Positions 8,136-8,724 of a stretch of 8,724 nucleotides of DNA are shown here, piece after piece (positions within the stretch are counted from its first letter, which is position 1; each line of letters begins with the position of its first letter). The position numbers and the translations under genes were made by a program. Origin of the DNA: Burkholderiaceae bacterium. Lineage in GTDB: Bacteria > Pseudomonadota > Gammaproteobacteria > Burkholderiales > Burkholderiaceae. Under the pieces are notes generated by a model. That model made no database searches. It was given only the letters and a program-made list of their open reading frames with translations, and was not told the origin of the DNA. The DNA is taken from the NCBI GenBank assembly GCA_023253905.1, contig JALREG010000134.1, positions 1-8,724 on the forward strand, written 5' to 3'.

Positions 8136-8603
8136 CAGGCCGCTCTCGGCCTGCACCAGCAGGTCATAGGCCTTGAGGCCAAAGAAACGCCCATCGTCGC
8201 CATAGCCGCTGATGTCGCAGGTCACCAGGTGCGGATGGCGTGCGCGCAAAGCGGCCGAGCCGATGCCCAGGCGCTCGGTGGCACCCGGTGCGAGGTTCTG
8301 GATGAACACATCGGCCTGGGCCAGCATGCGTTCGAGCAATTGCAAATCGTCGGCCTGTTTGAGGTTGAGCGCGATCGATTCCTTGCCGCGGTTGGTCCAG
8401 ACCCAGTACGAGGATTCGCCATGCACGGCGCGGTCATAGCCGCGTGCGAAGTCGCCTTCGGGGCGCTCGATCTTGATCACGCGGGCGCCGGCATCGGCCA
8501 GGCGGCTGCTGCAGTAGGGGGCGGCCACGGCCTGCTCCAAGGCAACGACCAGGATGCCGTCCAGCGGACGGGCATTCGGGTGGGCGGGGGGTGAACTGCT
8601 CAT
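7824..8603 (-). CDS. Chimeric ORF: CoA-transferase N-terminus joined in frame to BchM C-terminus
   Basis: One uninterrupted frame of 259 codons contains parts of two unrelated proteins. Residues 1 to about 155 are the N-terminal half of a CaiB/BaiF (class III) CoA-transferase. Residues from about 157 to 259 are the C-terminal part of Mg-protoporphyrin IX O-methyltransferase (BchM). The join lies at the codons for GLVAMD (8141-8124). Class III CoA-transferases are usually near 400 residues and BchM about 220-240, so both are cut. The start ATG 8603 has GGAG five bases upstream and is the natural CoA-transferase start; the stop is the natural bchM stop overlapping lhaA. The product probably has neither activity. 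It may be a genuine rearrangement or an assembly artefact. I know of no family with this domain order. Confidence 0.85.
   Translation of the reverse strand: MSSSPPAHPNARPLDGILVVALEQAVAAPYCSSRLADAGARVIKIERPEGDFARGYDRAVHGESSYWVWTNRGKESIALNLKQADDLQLLERMLAQADVFIQNLAPGATERLGIGSAALRARHPHLVTCDISGYGDDGRFFGLKAYDLLVQAESGLVAMDSLIHYAPEQAVAALVAVAPRVRRSIVFTFAPGSLPLRMMMMAGRLFPRGDRSPAIVPVAPERMHRMLAEALGPLGWRLARTERVARGFYTSQAQELIRR
8136..8603 (-). pseudogene. 5' fragment of CaiB/BaiF-family (class III) CoA-transferase gene
   Basis: Residues 1-156 match the start of class III CoA-transferases: PLDGILVVALEQAVAAPYC (13-31), RLADAGARVIKIERPEGDFAR (34-54), the NRGKESIALNLK stretch (71-82), ADVFIQNLAPGATERLG (97-113), LVTCDISGYGDDG (126-138) and KAYDLLVQAESG (144-155). 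Asp 147 in AYDLL corresponds to the catalytic Asp that forms the acyl-anhydride intermediate in this family. These enzymes move CoA between carboxylic acids and work as interlocked dimers built from the full chain. About 240 C-terminal residues are absent here, so activity is unlikely. The specific acid substrate cannot be told from this half. It lies downstream of a possible acyl-CoA dehydrogenase end, a natural partner in an acyl-CoA catabolic operon. Confidence 0.85.
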
Positions 8604-8685
8604 GCGGTCTCCGGTCTGGGCATGTTGGCGCGGACGAACAAAAAGGAACGGGCCCTGGCGATGGTGGCGGCAGGCATGGCTAGCT

Positions 8686-8724
8686 TTAGAAAGAGCGGGG
8701 CAGGCCCAGGACGTGCTCGGCCAC
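8686..8724 (-). CDS. C-terminal end of a possible acyl-CoA dehydrogenase (enters from right edge)
   Basis: The minus-strand frame from the right edge reads VAEHVLGLPRSF and then TAA (8688-8686). Acyl-CoA dehydrogenases often end with a helix of the type 'I-A-x-x-V-L-G-L-P', and such genes are often followed by a CaiB/BaiF CoA-transferase, as here (82-base gap). Only 12 residues are available, so this is a context-supported guess. The 82 bases between this stop and the CoA-transferase start hold no hairpin or promoter I can defend, which is compatible with one operon. Confidence 0.4.
   Translation of the reverse strand: MAEHVLGLPRSF

Overview
The window is a GC-rich stretch of a purple phototrophic proteobacterium. 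A betaproteobacterium (Burkholderiales-like) fits best, because the oxygen-dependent cyclase gene acsF lies inside the puh gene group and the reaction-centre genes follow the usual purple-bacterial order. This taxonomic guess rests on gene order and protein features, not on a search.

Layout, left to right. Positions 1-1531 (minus strand) hold a purine pair: purB (adenylosuccinate lyase), followed at once by the first codons of what looks like purL, which runs off the left edge. A 238-base divergent spacer (1532-1769) separates purB from a plus-strand glutathione S-transferase gene (1770-2381). Next, converging on it, is one long minus-strand photosynthesis block read from right to left: the 3' end of bchM, then lhaA, puhA, puhB, puhC, acsF and puhE (7827 down to 2453). 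The genes are packed with ATGA overlaps or gaps under 40 bases, so they probably form one operon. At the right edge is a fatty-acid/CoA-type context: a possible acyl-CoA dehydrogenase C-terminus (8686-8724) followed by the start of a CaiB/BaiF-family CoA-transferase (8603 downward).

How the genes work together. PuhA is the H subunit of the photosynthetic reaction centre. LhaA, PuhB, PuhC and PuhE help assemble light-harvesting complex 1 and the reaction centre. AcsF makes the fifth ring of bacteriochlorophyll from Mg-protoporphyrin IX monomethyl ester, which is the product of BchM. The block therefore couples a pigment step with assembly of the complex that holds the pigment.

The most notable point is the junction at about 8124-8141. 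One open frame (7824-8603) begins as a CoA-transferase and ends as the C-terminal part of BchM, with the join in frame. Both parent proteins are incomplete, and BchM has lost its SAM-binding half. This is either a real rearrangement that cut the bch-lhaA-puh superoperon inside bchM, or an assembly chimera formed at a short shared sequence. The sequence alone cannot decide between these. Apart from this, the window is a well-known type of locus, and I see no new multi-gene system in it.
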